This document shows, one piece after another, positions 1 through 9,793 of a stretch of 64,000 bases of DNA (the first letter of the stretch is position 1; each line of letters opens with the position of its first letter). This stretch comes from Lagopus muta (Eukaryota > Chordata > Aves > Galliformes > Phasianidae): the NCBI RefSeq assembly GCF_023343835.1, contig NW_026040168.1, positions 759,396 through 823,395 of the forward strand, read 5' to 3'. The notes beneath the pieces were generated by a model, which had not been told where the DNA came from, made no database searches, and saw nothing but the letters and a program-made list of their open reading frames with translations. The position numbers and the translations under genes are program-made.

Positions 1-26
1 AGAGTTAAGGAGGTCCCTCGAACACA

Positions 27-731
27 ATGAGAACTGAAATCAGCTGGACCCTTAAAATTGTGAATCGAAGGACAGAAATGTGGGCTCTTGTAATTGTTAG
101 AAATGTTGATTTGATGAGTGCAGCATTTGATGTAAATACTTATGTATCTCTTGTGACAAACATTATTACATATCAATATTGTTTGGTATGTGGGCAAGCT
201 AAGGATTTAAACTTTTCTCTTCTTGTTGTCCCTGATGATTTTAAGGCAAGAAATGAAACTGTTGCAGGGTTTGAGTCACTGTCCTGGTGGGTGATCAACA
301 AGAATGTAGATTGGGTTAACTACATTTGTTATAATCAATGGAGATTTACAAATTATACAAAGAGTGCAATAAAGAGAATTGCAGGACAGTTATATGCCAC
401 AAGTAGGGTGGCCTGAGAAAATAGGATCTCCTAAGATATGATAAAGGAATGTATATATAACACTGGGTACCCGTTGCTGCACCTTCATCCCAAGAACACA
501 GCTCTGGATGACATAATAACGAAGGCATTGCAAGGGCTTGGTGCCACCCTTGGCAATGAAGTGGCAGAAAAATCAGGAATAGATACTTCTGTCACTGGAT
601 GGTTGGAGTTCTGGTTTGGTAAATGGAAAGGGGTGACTGTATCCACATTTACTTCGTTGATAGTAGCAGCAGCAGCCTTGATGGCCACTGGTTGCTGTAT
701 TATCCCCTTTGTGAGGGGACTAGTAGAGTGA
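27..731 (+). pseudogene. env: Family A ERV envelope remnant (mostly TM subunit), copy A2
   Basis: This is the 3' part of a gamma-like retroviral envelope gene: the end of the surface region and the transmembrane subunit. The frame from 27 is stopped by TGA at 414 and TAA at 432, then continues in the same frame from 438 to 731. The second half carries a heptad-like region, a Trp-rich stretch (WFGKWKG) before the membrane, and a hydrophobic anchor (SLIVAAAALMATGCC). The cysteine triplet expected upstream is not recognisable, because the sequence after ECIYNTG lacks a CC pair. It is followed by a polypurine tract and a 3' LTR, so it ends a plus-strand provirus whose 5' part lies outside the window. 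It is not functional. The family call rests on protein pattern and on a near-identical copy at 3231-3942. Confidence 0.8.
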
Positions 732-887
732 TTGATAGAGAGAGCACTATTGAAGCAAGCACTAATGGAGCCATTACATTTGGATAAAATGATGGTATTA
801 GAGGAGATGGGAGATAAAGAAAGTGAAGACGAGGGCGATGTCTATAAAAGTGAACCTTAAAAAGAATTGCAGAAATCAACAATGTAT

Positions 888-909
888 AAAAAAAGAAAAA
901 GGGGGGAAT
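888..909 (+). promoter_or_regulatory. Polypurine tract of provirus A2
   Basis: An unbroken purine run ending GGGGGGAAT lies immediately before the TGTGGG start of the LTR. This is the expected site of plus-strand DNA priming in a retrovirus and fixes the 3' LTR boundary. Confidence 0.85.
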
Positions 910-1494
910 TGTGGGAATCAAGTGTTGTTTCTGCATTAGAATTGTATAATATTATTTTTATTTTATGATCTCCGCTATCATAGTTCCCAGGAACACACTC
1001 TGTATATATGTGTATATATGTGTATTTTGTCATACACACTGCAAGAATATCCTGCACGAGAGCAAACCAGAGAACAAGTCATGGCATGCCCGAGGAAGCA
1101 CCTGAAGAGACATTGGGAAGGCCTGACATCATCCCCCAGTGCTCTTTGTTTAACGATGATGACTTTAAAGAAAATCACCATATCAATAGGACAAGGAGAG
1201 CACCGAGACATCTTGGAAACAACAGGATGACTACTGACTGGCACCAGATAACAAATAAATTAACAAGTAAATAGCAAATGTAAACCTTCTGATAAGATTG
1301 TGAACTTGGAGTACCCAGCCATTGGGGAAACAGGGGAGGGGGGAGGCAAGGGGGAGAAAACAGGGTATAAAGGCTGTCATGTTGTGTCCATAGGAGCGCT
1401 CCTACTTGTGGGACGCCCGCCATTGCAATCGCGAATAAATTCTGCTTTTATCAGAGATACCGTCCTGACAAAATTACTTGGATTATTTCCAACA
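910..1494 (+). repeat. LTR A, 3' LTR of provirus A2
   Basis: A 585 bp LTR running from TGTGGGAATC to TTTCCAACA, so it has TG...CA ends. A TATA box (TATAAA) is at 1366-1371 and a polyadenylation signal (AATAAA) at 1434-1439. It is homologous to the LTRs at 2473-3052, 9205-9789, 12181-12839 and 57540-59047. The flanking bases after it are AGGC; the matching 5' duplication would lie beyond the left edge. Confidence 0.9.
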
Positions 1495-1701
1495 AGGCAG
1501 AAGCAGCGGGGGGAAGCAGCAGCGTGGTCGGCCTTGGGTAGCAAGCAGGTAGCGGAGGCAGTCGCGGAGCCAATCCTTGAGGAAGCAGCAGTGCTCAGGA
1601 GCCAATCCTTGAGGAAGCAGCAGCACTCAGGTAGCAGGCCCAGGAGAGTATGTCAGCATGCAGGTATCACTTCATGAGGAATCTGATAGTCAGGAATTCT
1701 C
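1495..1701. repeat. LTR B-variant debris, host sequence of provirus A2
   Basis: This segment closely matches 57372-57480, which continues from a variant LTR B, so provirus A2 appears to have landed in such an LTR. It contains a short imperfect tandem duplication (about 33 bp units at roughly 1563-1625, each with GGAGCCAATCC). No coding signal was seen. Confidence 0.5.
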
Positions 1702-1748
1702 TGGTGATCAATCAGAGGTTCAGGCCCTGACTCAGCAGTTCCCATACA
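1702..1748 (-). repeat. LTR H fragment
   Basis: A 47 bp match to the start of LTR H in reverse orientation, ending at the complement of TGTATGGG. It is joined directly to an LTR B fragment at 1749. The rest of this LTR is missing. Confidence 0.7.
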
Positions 1749-2086
1749 CCTTGCCAGCAGATAAGAGGAAGCAGGGATGCACCAACTTATATCTTGCCTT
1801 CAAAGGATACAATGGTATCATCCCCCAGCCTCCCATACCAATCTGGAGCGGTTTGGCCACAGGCTAGATCTTCTGCCAGTGAACACTCCTGAGCACTCTC
1901 TTCCGCTCTTCTACAGAGCAAGCAGCTCTGGGGGAAGGGGCTTTCAAATGTTCCCAAAGGGATATCAATTGCCACACAGTTAGTACCCATCAGCTGCCTC
2001 CTTGACAAGTCACTCAGAGTCTTATCACAAGAAAAACCTCAGGAAGCAAGCTTTGAGCCAAAAAAAAACAAAGAAGGATTCTCACA
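1749..2086 (-). repeat. LTR B fragment, 3' LTR remnant of provirus B
   Basis: The 5' portion of an LTR B in reverse orientation, with its TGTGAGAATCC start at the right end (2086). It matches 15192-15534 and 58052-58390. It sits where the 3' LTR of the minus-strand provirus B should be, downstream of the env remnant at 2223-2468. The LTR is truncated on its 3' side at 1749 by the junction with an LTR H fragment. Confidence 0.75.
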
Positions 2087-2222
2087 CCCCGTGGCTCAAA
2101 GATTGCTTGGAATAAAGCATAAGTGACCCTCCATGGTGGTGAGGAATAGAAAAGGGAGAAAATAAAAAGACAGCAAAGAAGCAGGGGGGGAAGGAGGAGG
2201 GGGGAGAAGGGAAAGATAATCC
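2087..2222. other. Non-coding 3' end of provirus B with a purine-rich block
   Basis: A short non-coding stretch between the env remnant and LTR. The plus strand holds a strongly purine-biased block at about 2148-2217 with a run of seven G. On the minus strand, the bases next to the LTR start end in a short GGGG, the likely remains of a polypurine tract. Confidence 0.4.
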
Positions 2223-2468
2223 TTACACAATTACTGCAGTAGATTTCTTGGGCTTGGTTACAAATGTTGCCCTGATCTGTTGGACTTGTTCATCATCAGT
2301 CGAAGTGGTTACAAAGTACATGGAGGATACAACACATTGTATCAGTTGAATAAAACATGGAATCCTACAAGGTACAAACATAAGTGTTGCAACAACATGC
2401 AGTGGATAAAATAGGATACGTTTTGACCCATCGGCCACCTGGAAGCCAGGAATAGAAATCAACATCCA
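2223..2468 (-). pseudogene. env: Provirus B envelope, membrane-anchor end (part 2)
   Basis: This carries on the envelope frame broken at 9794. Before insertion of provirus A, the segment ending VPVQTWKGL (9794-9997) ran directly into this one. It encodes a long hydrophobic stretch with cysteines (ATLMFVPCRIPCFIQLIQ), as expected for a membrane anchor and short tail, partly across frames. It is followed by a short non-coding stretch and the LTR B fragment. Non-functional: it is split by a 7.3 kb insertion and frameshifted. Confidence 0.65.
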
Positions 2469-2472
2469 GGCC

Positions 2473-3052
2473 TGTTGGAAATAATCCAAGTAATTTTGTC
2501 AGGACGGTATCTCAGATAAAAGCAAAATTTATTCGCGATTGCAATGGCGGGCATCCTGCAAGTAGGAGCGCTCCAATGGACACAACATGACAGCCTTTAT
2601 ACCCTGTTTTCTCCCCCTTGCCTTCCCCCTCCCCTGATTCCCCAATGGCTGGGTACTCCAGGTTCACAATCTTATCAGAAGGTTTACATTTGCTATTTAC
2701 TTGTTAATTTATTTGTTATCTGGTGCCAGTCAGTAGTCATCCTGTTGTTTCCAAGATGTCTCGGTGCTCTCCTTGTCCTATTGATATGGTGATTTTCTTT
2801 AAAGTCATCATCGTTAAACAAAGAGCACTGGGGGATGATGTCAGGCCTTCCCAATGTCTCTTCAGGTGCTTCCTCAGGCATGCCATGACTTGTTCTCTGG
2901 TTTGCTCTCGTGCAGGATATTCTTGCAGTGTGTATGACAAAATATACATATATACACCTATATACAGAGTGTGTTCCTGGGAACTATGATAGCGGAGATC
3001 ATAAAAATAATATTATACAATTCTAATGCAGAAACAACACTTGATTCTCACA
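2473..3052 (-). repeat. LTR A, 3' LTR of provirus A
   Basis: A 580 bp LTR in reverse orientation whose boundaries are the complements of TGTGAG and CCAACA. The complement of the polypurine tract follows at 3053. The target duplication GGCC is immediately left of it. It lacks the roughly 75 bp segment found in the copies at 12181 and 57540. Confidence 0.9.
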
Positions 3053-3078
3053 ATTCCCCCCTTTTTCTTTTTTTATAC
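3053..3078 (-). promoter_or_regulatory. Polypurine tract of provirus A
   Basis: A pyrimidine run on the plus strand (ATTCCCCCCTTTTTC...) is the complement of the purine tract that primes plus-strand synthesis. It abuts the U3 start at 3052. Confidence 0.85.
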
Positions 3079-3230
3079 ACTGTTGATTTCTGCAATTCTT
3101 TTTAAGGTTCACTTTTATAGACATCGCCCTCGTCTTCACTTTCTTTATCTCCCATCTCCTCTAATACCATCATTTTATCCAAATGTAATGGCTCCATTAG
3201 TGCTTGCTTCAATAGTGCTCTCTCTATCAA

Positions 3231-3960
3231 TCACTCTACTAGTCCCCTCACAAAGGGGATAATACAGCAACCAGTGGCCATCAAGGCTGCTGCTGCTACT
3301 ATCAACGAAGTAAATGTGGATACAGTCACCCCTTTCCATTTACCAAACCAGAACTCCAACCATCCAGTGACAGAAGTATCTATTCCTGATTTTTCTGCCA
3401 CTTCATTGCCAAGGGTGGCACCAAGCCCTTGCAATGCCTTCGTTATTATGTCATCCAGAGCTGTGTTCTTGGGATGAAGGTGCAGCAACGGGTACCCAGT
3501 GTTATATATACATTCCTTTATCATATCTTAGGAGATCCTATTTTCTCAGGCCACCCTACTTGTGGCATATAACTGTCCTGCAATTCTCTTTATTGCACTC
3601 TTTGTATAATTTGTAAATCTCCATTGATTATAACAAATGTAGTTAACCCAATCTACATTCTTGTTGATCATCACCCACCAGGACAGTGACTCAAACCCTG
3701 CAACAGTTTGATTTCTTGCCTTAAAATCTTCAGGGACAACAAGAAGAGAAAAGTTTAAATCAATCCTTAGCTTGCCCACATACCAAACAATATTGATATG
3801 TAATAATGTTTGTCACAAGAGATACATAAGTATTTACATCAAATGCTGCACTCATCAAATCAACATTTCTAACAGTTACAAGAGCCCACATTTCTGTCCT
3901 TAGATTCACAATTTTAAGGGTCCAGCTGATTTCAGTTCTCATTGTGTTCGAGGGACCTCC
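3231..3960 (-). pseudogene. env: Family A ERV envelope remnant, provirus A
   Basis: The reverse-complement counterpart of the envelope remnant at 27-731. It has the same TM end, hydrophobic anchor and the same two in-frame stops after RVA and RIS. One extra frameshift is visible near 3760, where the fragment beginning MRTEISWTLK changes frame. It follows the integrase remnant with only a short gap, so most of the surface subunit has been deleted. This is an old viral gene copy that cannot make a full envelope. Confidence 0.8.
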
Positions 3961-4980
3961 TTAACTCTAGTATGATGTATCCACAATGCTTTCACTGTTG
4001 TGTGGGATGTTAGCAGCACCTGGAACAGACCTACCCAGCTTGGTTCCAGGGGCAAATCTTAAAAGAGATTTGTTACATACATATTATCGAGCCATATCAA
4101 GGCCTTGGGCTCTAGTTCCTAGAACCAGTTTCTCCTTTTCTCAAAGCCATTCCTGCAGACTTATCACATGCTCAGTTAGTATTTTGCTCCCTACTTGGGT
4201 AGAAATTCCCTTTTGCACAACATAAGGCCTTCTGTACAGTATTTTGAAAGGACTTAACCCCTCTTTGGCTCTAGGTTTTGTTCTGGTACTAAGGAGAGCT
4301 AAAGGCAACAACTGTGATCAGGATAGTCCAGCTTCCTGGCCCAGTTTTACAACCTGTGATTTAATTAGACAGTTCATCTTTTCCCCCTGACCACTCACCT
4401 GTGGTCTGTGTGCTATGTGCAATTGCCAATTTATTCCCAATGCTTGCTGACCTGTTGGACAATCTCTGCAATAAAATGAATTCCCTGGTTCCAGTATTCC
4501 AATTCCGGAAGGGTATTGTTGCAGGACACCCAAACCTTGGAATAATCTCCTGCAAAAGTACCTTGGTTACTTCCTTTGCTCTATTGATCCTGCAAGGGAA
4601 TGCTTCTGGTCACCCTGAAAGGGTATTGGTTAGAACTAGCATATATCAAAACCCTCATTTTTCCTGGCAGTTAAAAAAAAAATCAATTTGCAATTGTTGT
4701 CCTGGAAGGTTCCCTTTCCAACAAGCCCCACTTGTACCCTGTTCCTGGTACTAGGATTGTACAGTTACTTTCTGGTGTCTGTACCCCCCGTTTTATTATG
4801 TTCCCTTAGAACCAAATTCTATAAAATACTAACGGGCACAACAGTGTGTCCATCTGGGTATGCACCCATCTGTCAGCTTGCCCTCTTCCCTTCATTAATT
4901 AGATTCCTATCCTTTCTAGAGTACCTTATAGGTTCTGACTAAGGTTCAGGTATTTCAAGTTTACCGTCTGGAATTAAAGC
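3961..4980 (-). pseudogene. pol: Integrase remnant, provirus A
   Basis: Minus-strand frames give gammaretrovirus-type integrase pieces. A segment near 4555 starts MQEIIPRFGCPATIP, a second frame reads LHIAHRPQVSGQGEKMNCL, and downstream comes an arginine/proline-rich C-terminal part. The catalytic core is spread over two frames. The expected Glu region is readable (GQGEKMN), while the Asp-Asn-Gly region is degraded. The gene is broken by frameshifts and stops. The same region is present at 60000-60452 in copy A3 and partly at 54424-54716 in provirus E. Confidence 0.7.
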
Positions 4981-5520
4981 CATTCACCAATTTCTTTTCC
5001 TTCAGCTGCCTGTTTTGCCACCTGATCCATCATCATATTTCCAGTTTCCTGTACAGTGTCACTCTTCTGATGTCCTTTACAATGTATAACAGCCATGATG
5101 TTCTTTGGTAGATTTACATCATGCTGAATTTGTTTTCCTTGTGTGTAAGCAATCCTTGCTCTTTCCAGATGGTACCACGAGTGGGTACCACCCCAAAAGC
5201 ATATTTAGCATCCATCCATATATTTAAGGTTCTTGTCAAGGCAATTATTTCAGCCTTCTGAGTGGAAGTCCCCACAGGTAATGGTTTTGCTTCAATTACC
5301 CTGTCAGTAGCAGTTACTGCACGTCCTGCCTTACGGTTTCCTTGTCTTCACAAAACTGCTTCCGTCGATGAATCCAGGACTCTTCAGCATTGTCCAACGG
5401 TTCCTCCTGCAGCTCTGACCAACTGGCACAGACAGTCTCCATGCAGTCGCACACTGCTGGCTTGGAGGCAGCTCTGCGTTGGTGTTCTGGGTGTTCAGCA
5501 AGTTGCTTCCTTTTCTTTGA
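4981..5520 (-). pseudogene. pol: RNase H remnant, provirus A
   Basis: Minus-strand translation contains RNase H pieces resembling the open frame at 55906-56826: KPLPVGTSTQKAEIIALTR, a KYAFGVV segment and a degraded helix around 5050. Stops and frame changes break it. It lies between the RT remnant and the integrase remnant in the normal pol order. Confidence 0.6.
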
Positions 5521-6330
5521 TCAGTTGTGCTTTCTGTTGATAGCCATTTAAATCAAGAAATTCAGCAAGCTCACAGTCCATTGTACACAGTCCTTTGTTA
5601 CTGTAGCATCCACGTACTGCAGTAAAGTTCCACTGTGAGATGGTGAACCCAAATCTCAGGCTCACGAGTTGACCAGTTCTCAAAAATCACAGGGCTGTTC
5701 TCACAACCCTGGGTATCACTGTGCAGTTATTATTACTTTTAATTTTTTTTTTTTCTTCTCTCCATATTTGAGTTTTCCTATTCAAAGGCAAATAATTTTA
5801 GACTTTCTTTTGCAAAACCAGGCAGAAAAAGGTGTACTTCAAGTCCAGAACGGTAAACCCCACCTACTTATTCCTTAACTTAGTTAATAAAGATATACAC
5901 CATGTGTTGTATATATTCAACTTTTCTATTAATTGCCCTCAAATCTTGTACCAAACTATAGCTCTTGCCATCCAATTTTTCATTTGCAAGATTGGGTGTT
6001 GTATTTGGATTTCTATCCAATAAATAATCCAAAATCCAAAAAGTTATTTTTATTTCTTTTATCCTCCTACAATCTTGCATCCTCACAGGGCATTGCTTTA
6101 CCCTGGTTGGGCTGGCTCCCATCTTTAACTTAACTTTCATTGGGCTGCATTTTTGGCTCTGCCAGGCATCCCTGATGCCTGCAATCCTGTGTATACCCAA
6201 TGTAGGATTTACGTAACTTCTGGGAGTACAACATTGCTTTTCCCAGTTTGTGTTAAAGCCAGACTTAAAATTTTCAGTCCATTGCTCTTGCTTGACAAGT
6301 AGTTCCAATTGTCTCTACTGAATTTAATCT
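5521..6330 (-). pseudogene. pol: Reverse transcriptase remnant, provirus A
   Basis: The frame at 5880-6308 (142 codons) shows the fingers region of a gamma-type RT (LKMGASPTRVKQ, then LVQDLRAIN). A second piece near 5640 has GTLLQYVDATVTKD, where the catalytic Y-x-D-D should be. Only one Asp remains and the following residues are missing, so the enzyme would be dead. The palm between the two pieces has been deleted. The same arrangement is seen in copy A3 (61256-61543). Confidence 0.7.
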
Positions 6331-8380
6331 CTACATTCAACTATTCTAACATGTCATGCCCAAATAATCGTTTTGGAGAACCTGGCATGTACAAGAATTT
6401 ATATATTCCTACTTGTTCTCCTAACCTGTATTTAATTGGTCCAAAATAAAAGTAAACTTCTCTTGCCAGTAGCTGCTACAACTATTACGAAAATCATCTA
6501 CAGATAACATGTTAAGACGCACCCAGAGGTACCAGAAAATAAACCTCTTCAGCCTGCTTCCCCTGCTGCTCTCAGTCCTGGCAGGGTGGAACTCTCCCTG
6601 AGTCCTTCCAGGCTCCCCTTACCTCTTCTTCTAGGTAAGGACATCCCTGTTAACCTTGCTCAACTTTGCCTTCCTCAGTTTGTATTTCCCAAGCCCTTTT
6701 CACTTTCCAAACTCTCATCATCACAGCCATTACTAACATTGTATTTCAGTTTCACCCCCTTCTCTCCCAGGCTTCCAGTGCTCACACTGGATATCGGGTT
6801 TCCCCAGCTCTGCAGATGCCGGCTATTCTCACTTCCAATGTCCGTCCCATCCCCATTCACAAGCACTGCACCCTTCACATCACAGCGGGAGGCTCTGGCC
6901 CCCAGTTCTTTCTCCCACTCCAAGTTGTTCTTACAAGCCGCAGTGGGGGGGTGTGCGGGGATGTGTTCTCGTGCCGGCCCAACTCTAATATCCCAAACTC
7001 ACTGTTTTCCTTAACCTTTTTGCCATTTTTTGTTTGTTTGTTTGTTTGTTTTTCCACAATTCCACTATTTGTACCCTCAACTGCAATTGCACATACCATT
7101 AACAATTGCAATTCCGCATACCATTAAAAACTGCATTTCCACATACCATTAAAAACTGCATTTCCACATAATTTCCACATACCATTAAAAATTGCATTTC
7201 CACATAATTTCCACGTACCATTAAAATTGCATTTCTGCATTTTCATATACCATTAAAACTGCATTTCCACATACCATTAAAAGATGCATTTACACGTAAT
7301 TTCCACATACCATTAAAATTGCATTTCTGCATTTCCATATACCATTAAAACTGCATTTCCACATATCATTAAAAGCTGCATTTCCACATATTTTCCACAT
7401 ACCATTAAGACAGTTTCTCCTAGTGCCTTCAAAATCCACAAATCAACACAATTCCTCAACTTCCACAAACACCCAGCACTTGGTCTCATGATTAGGATAC
7501 TCAATTATACAACTGGTCCCATCACTCCATTTACGTTCCTGGTTTCTTATTCAATATTCCCCCTGGCTCACCAACAATGCTTCTCCAGTGAGCCAAAATA
7601 CAACCCAAGGGGTCTTCTCATATCACTTTAGACACCCCTTGTTCCATAACAGCCTCGTACACGACATAACAAAACACAACACCTTCAGGACATAAACATT
7701 TAACAATCACAAAGACAGTGACAATAATCAGTACAATTTATCCTCAGGATCCTTCCTCTCTCTGCCTCCCTCCAGAGCTCAACCTTCCCTCTGTATTCAT
7801 TTCCCACACTTGCATAGCTGCCAACCTCCTTCCCCAATAATCAACATTTCAACGATAAACATAATTTCCATCCATGAGTACAAATTAGGCCCTAGAAATT
7901 GATCTAGTTGTTCTGCTACACTTATAGGATCCTCAGTTAAGGAATTTTTCTTGCAACTCCTAACTTCTCTTCTAGTAAAAACAGCAGGCATTACCGCACC
8001 TTTTTTTCCTTTGTCCTAAGACTGCCTTAAGAGGACAAAGTGAAGTATTAGTAAGGTTAGTATTAGAGAAAGGAAAACTATCCAGGTCCCATTCGCATTA
8101 CTCCAACTCCCTCAGTAATTGAGAGCGCATCCTCTCTCCAGGACCCTGCACAGATCAGCAGCACCCACTTTCCTCCTCTGGAGAGGTCACCGCCGCTTTA
8201 GAAATTGCACAGCTTTAGAAATTAAAGGGGGGAAGTTACCTAAGGGATCCCATTTATGATCTTTCTGCTTCTCTTTCCCATTTCCTTTGAACTTGGACTC
8301 CTCGCGAGGAACATTTCTTTACTTCTTGCACTTACTAAGCGACCTAAGCCAATTCTGTTTCAGAAAAAGGAGTCTTACTG
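6331..8380 (-). pseudogene. gag: Degraded gag/protease region of provirus A
   Basis: Between the RT remnant and the matrix-like start, no frame resembles capsid or protease convincingly. Minus-strand open pieces at 6675-6923 and 6875-7111 are rich in Ser, Gly, Pro and charged residues, as expected of a gag linker. A GTTT tetranucleotide run is at 7032-7052 and a minisatellite at 7092-7410. This part of the provirus is rearranged. The sequence left of about 6860 is shared with copy A3 but the rest is not, because A3 is truncated there. Confidence 0.5.
7092..7410. repeat. AT-rich minisatellite inside provirus A
   Basis: About 320 bp built from a 25 bp unit reading CATACCATTAAAAACTGCAT plus TTCCA, alternating irregularly with a shorter 11 bp unit CATAATTTCCA. 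Longer blocks of about 60-70 bp (7213-7271 and 7305-7363) are themselves near copies, so there is higher-order structure. It lies in the gag region of provirus A. Confidence 0.9.
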
Positions 8381-8625
8381 TTTACATATAAATACAAAGT
8401 CTGATAGGCCCAATTTTCTTCAGACTCCTATTTTGGTCAAAATCATGATTTTCCCTGTAGTGGCTCTCTACTGTATACAGTAGTTAAACATTTTTTTTTT
8501 CCTGTTCTTTTCCTAGTTTTGGGATTACTTTCCAATTTTGAAACACTTCTCCCAAGGGGCTGGCTCTCTCTAGGCACCATTCCGGGGACCTTTTTCCCCT
8601 GCTCTCGGGAACTCCTATTACCCAT
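8381..8625 (-). pseudogene. gag: gag matrix start, provirus A
   Basis: A minus-strand ORF starting at 8625 reads MGNRSSREQ, with Gly at position 2 as in myristoylated retroviral matrix proteins. Then comes a basic stretch (KTRKRTGKKK). It lies about 560 bp downstream of the primer binding site, a normal leader distance. The frame shifts within the first 60 codons and stops accumulate below about 8450. The call as gag rests on position, the MG start and the basic patch. Confidence 0.6.
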
Positions 8626-9183
8626 CCCTCCAGAATGCTACTGTGAACTCCCCAGCTCACAGGTTACCACACTCTGATTCTCGGATTTTGGGCCCAATCC
8701 CTCAGGAGTACTATACTCCTATCTCGGATTAATAGGGGTGTACTGCTGACACTTCGTCAAGTGCACAGGGTACCGCACACCAACAGCTCCCTCCCGAGAC
8801 TCTTCCTTTCACCAACACAGCCGCTTCGTCCATCCCTGGCCGTGCCCCTCACGGGACAGCGGAACCGCAGGTCGGGACTCAGCACTCGCTTCGCACTGAC
8901 AGCGAGTCTCAGTCACACACACTCAAAGAGTCTCAACCAACCCCCAAGGAAAGAGTTCAATGCCCTTACCTTGGTCCGGGCACGAAGTTACCGGGTCGCA
9001 ATGGCCAACACCCGTGCCTACCTGCCCCTTGGCTTCTACAGAGTCCATCCTTTATGAAACAGTCTCGGATTTTTATCGGCCGTACCAAGGAGTCACCCCA
9101 CCACCCAGACAGGACCGGTGAAATCAGCGGGGTGCACCTATCCTGTGCAGGGCAGTAGGGAAACTCTCAAAGAGGCGATAATT

Positions 9184-9201
9184 CTCCCGGACGAGCCCCC
9201 A
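9184..9201 (-). other. Primer binding site, proline tRNA type
   Basis: The minus strand reads TGGGGGCTCGTCCGGGAG, three bases from the LTR end. It matches 17 of 18 bases of the proline-tRNA primer site typical of gammaretroviruses. It confirms that the LTR at 9205-9789 is the 5' LTR of a minus-strand provirus. Confidence 0.9.
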
Positions 9202-9204
9202 AAT

Positions 9205-9789
9205 TGTTGGAAATAATCCAAGTAATTTTGTCAGGACGGTATCTCTGATAAAAGCAGAATTTATTCGCGATTGCAATGGCGGGCGTCCTGCAAGTAGGAG
9301 CGCTCCTATGGACACAACATGACAGCCTTTATACCCTGTTTTCTCCCCCTTGCATTTCCCCTCCCCTGTTTCCCCAACGGCTGGGTACTCCAGGTTCACA
9401 ATCTTATCAGAAGGTTTACATTTGCTATTTACTTGTTAATTTATTTGTTATCTGGTGCCAGTCAGTAGTCATCCTGTTGTTTCCAAGGTGTCTCCGTGCT
9501 CTCCTTGTCCTATTGATATGGTGATTTTCTTTAAAGTCATCATCGTTAAACAAAGAGCACTGGGGGATGATGTCAGGCCTTCCCAATGTCTCTTCAGGTG
9601 CTTCCTCGGGCATGCCACGACTTGTTCTCTGGTTTGCTCTCGTGCAGGATATTCTTGCAGTGTGTATGACAAAATATACATATATACACCTATATACAGA
9701 GTGTGTTCCTGGGAACTATGATAGCAGAGATCATAAAATAAAAATAATATTACACAATTCTAATGCAGAAACAACACTTGATTCTCACA
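9205..9789 (-). repeat. LTR A, 5' LTR of provirus A
   Basis: A 585 bp LTR in reverse orientation. It is preceded on its downstream side by the proline-type primer site and followed at 9790-9793 by the target duplication GGCC. TATA and polyadenylation signals are in the same places as in the copy at 910-1494. Confidence 0.9.
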
Positions 9790-9793
9790 GGCC

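Larger units (their letters stand above)
2473..9789 (-). mobile_element. Provirus A (minus strand), gamma-like, both LTRs present
   Basis: A 7,317 bp provirus with a 5' LTR (9205-9789), proline-type primer site (9184-9201), gag start (8625), gag/pol remnants, env (3960-3231), polypurine tract (3053-3078) and a 3' LTR (2473-3052). A perfect 4 bp target duplication GGCC lies at 2469-2472 and 9790-9793, the duplication size of gammaretroviruses. The two LTRs differ at a few percent of compared positions by eye, so it is not a very recent insertion. All genes are broken, and large parts of gag, protease, RT and SU are missing. Confidence 0.9.

Noticed and set aside
1..3968. A perfect palindromic amplicon or inverted segmental duplication
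   Set aside because: The arms end exactly at LTR/provirus boundaries and the central sequence is a different ERV, so two opposite insertions explain it without a duplication event.
7092..7410. CRISPR-like regular repeat array
   Set aside because: Units are adjacent without unique spacers, AT-rich and inside an ERV in animal DNA; it is a minisatellite.
8761..9057. Plus-strand 98-codon frame in the leader of provirus A
   Set aside because: It is antisense to the leader and gag start, with no motif and Ser/Arg/Pro-rich composition.
9184..9201. Possible tRNA-Pro gene fragment
   Set aside because: Same reasoning: 18 bases next to the 5' LTR of a gamma-like provirus.
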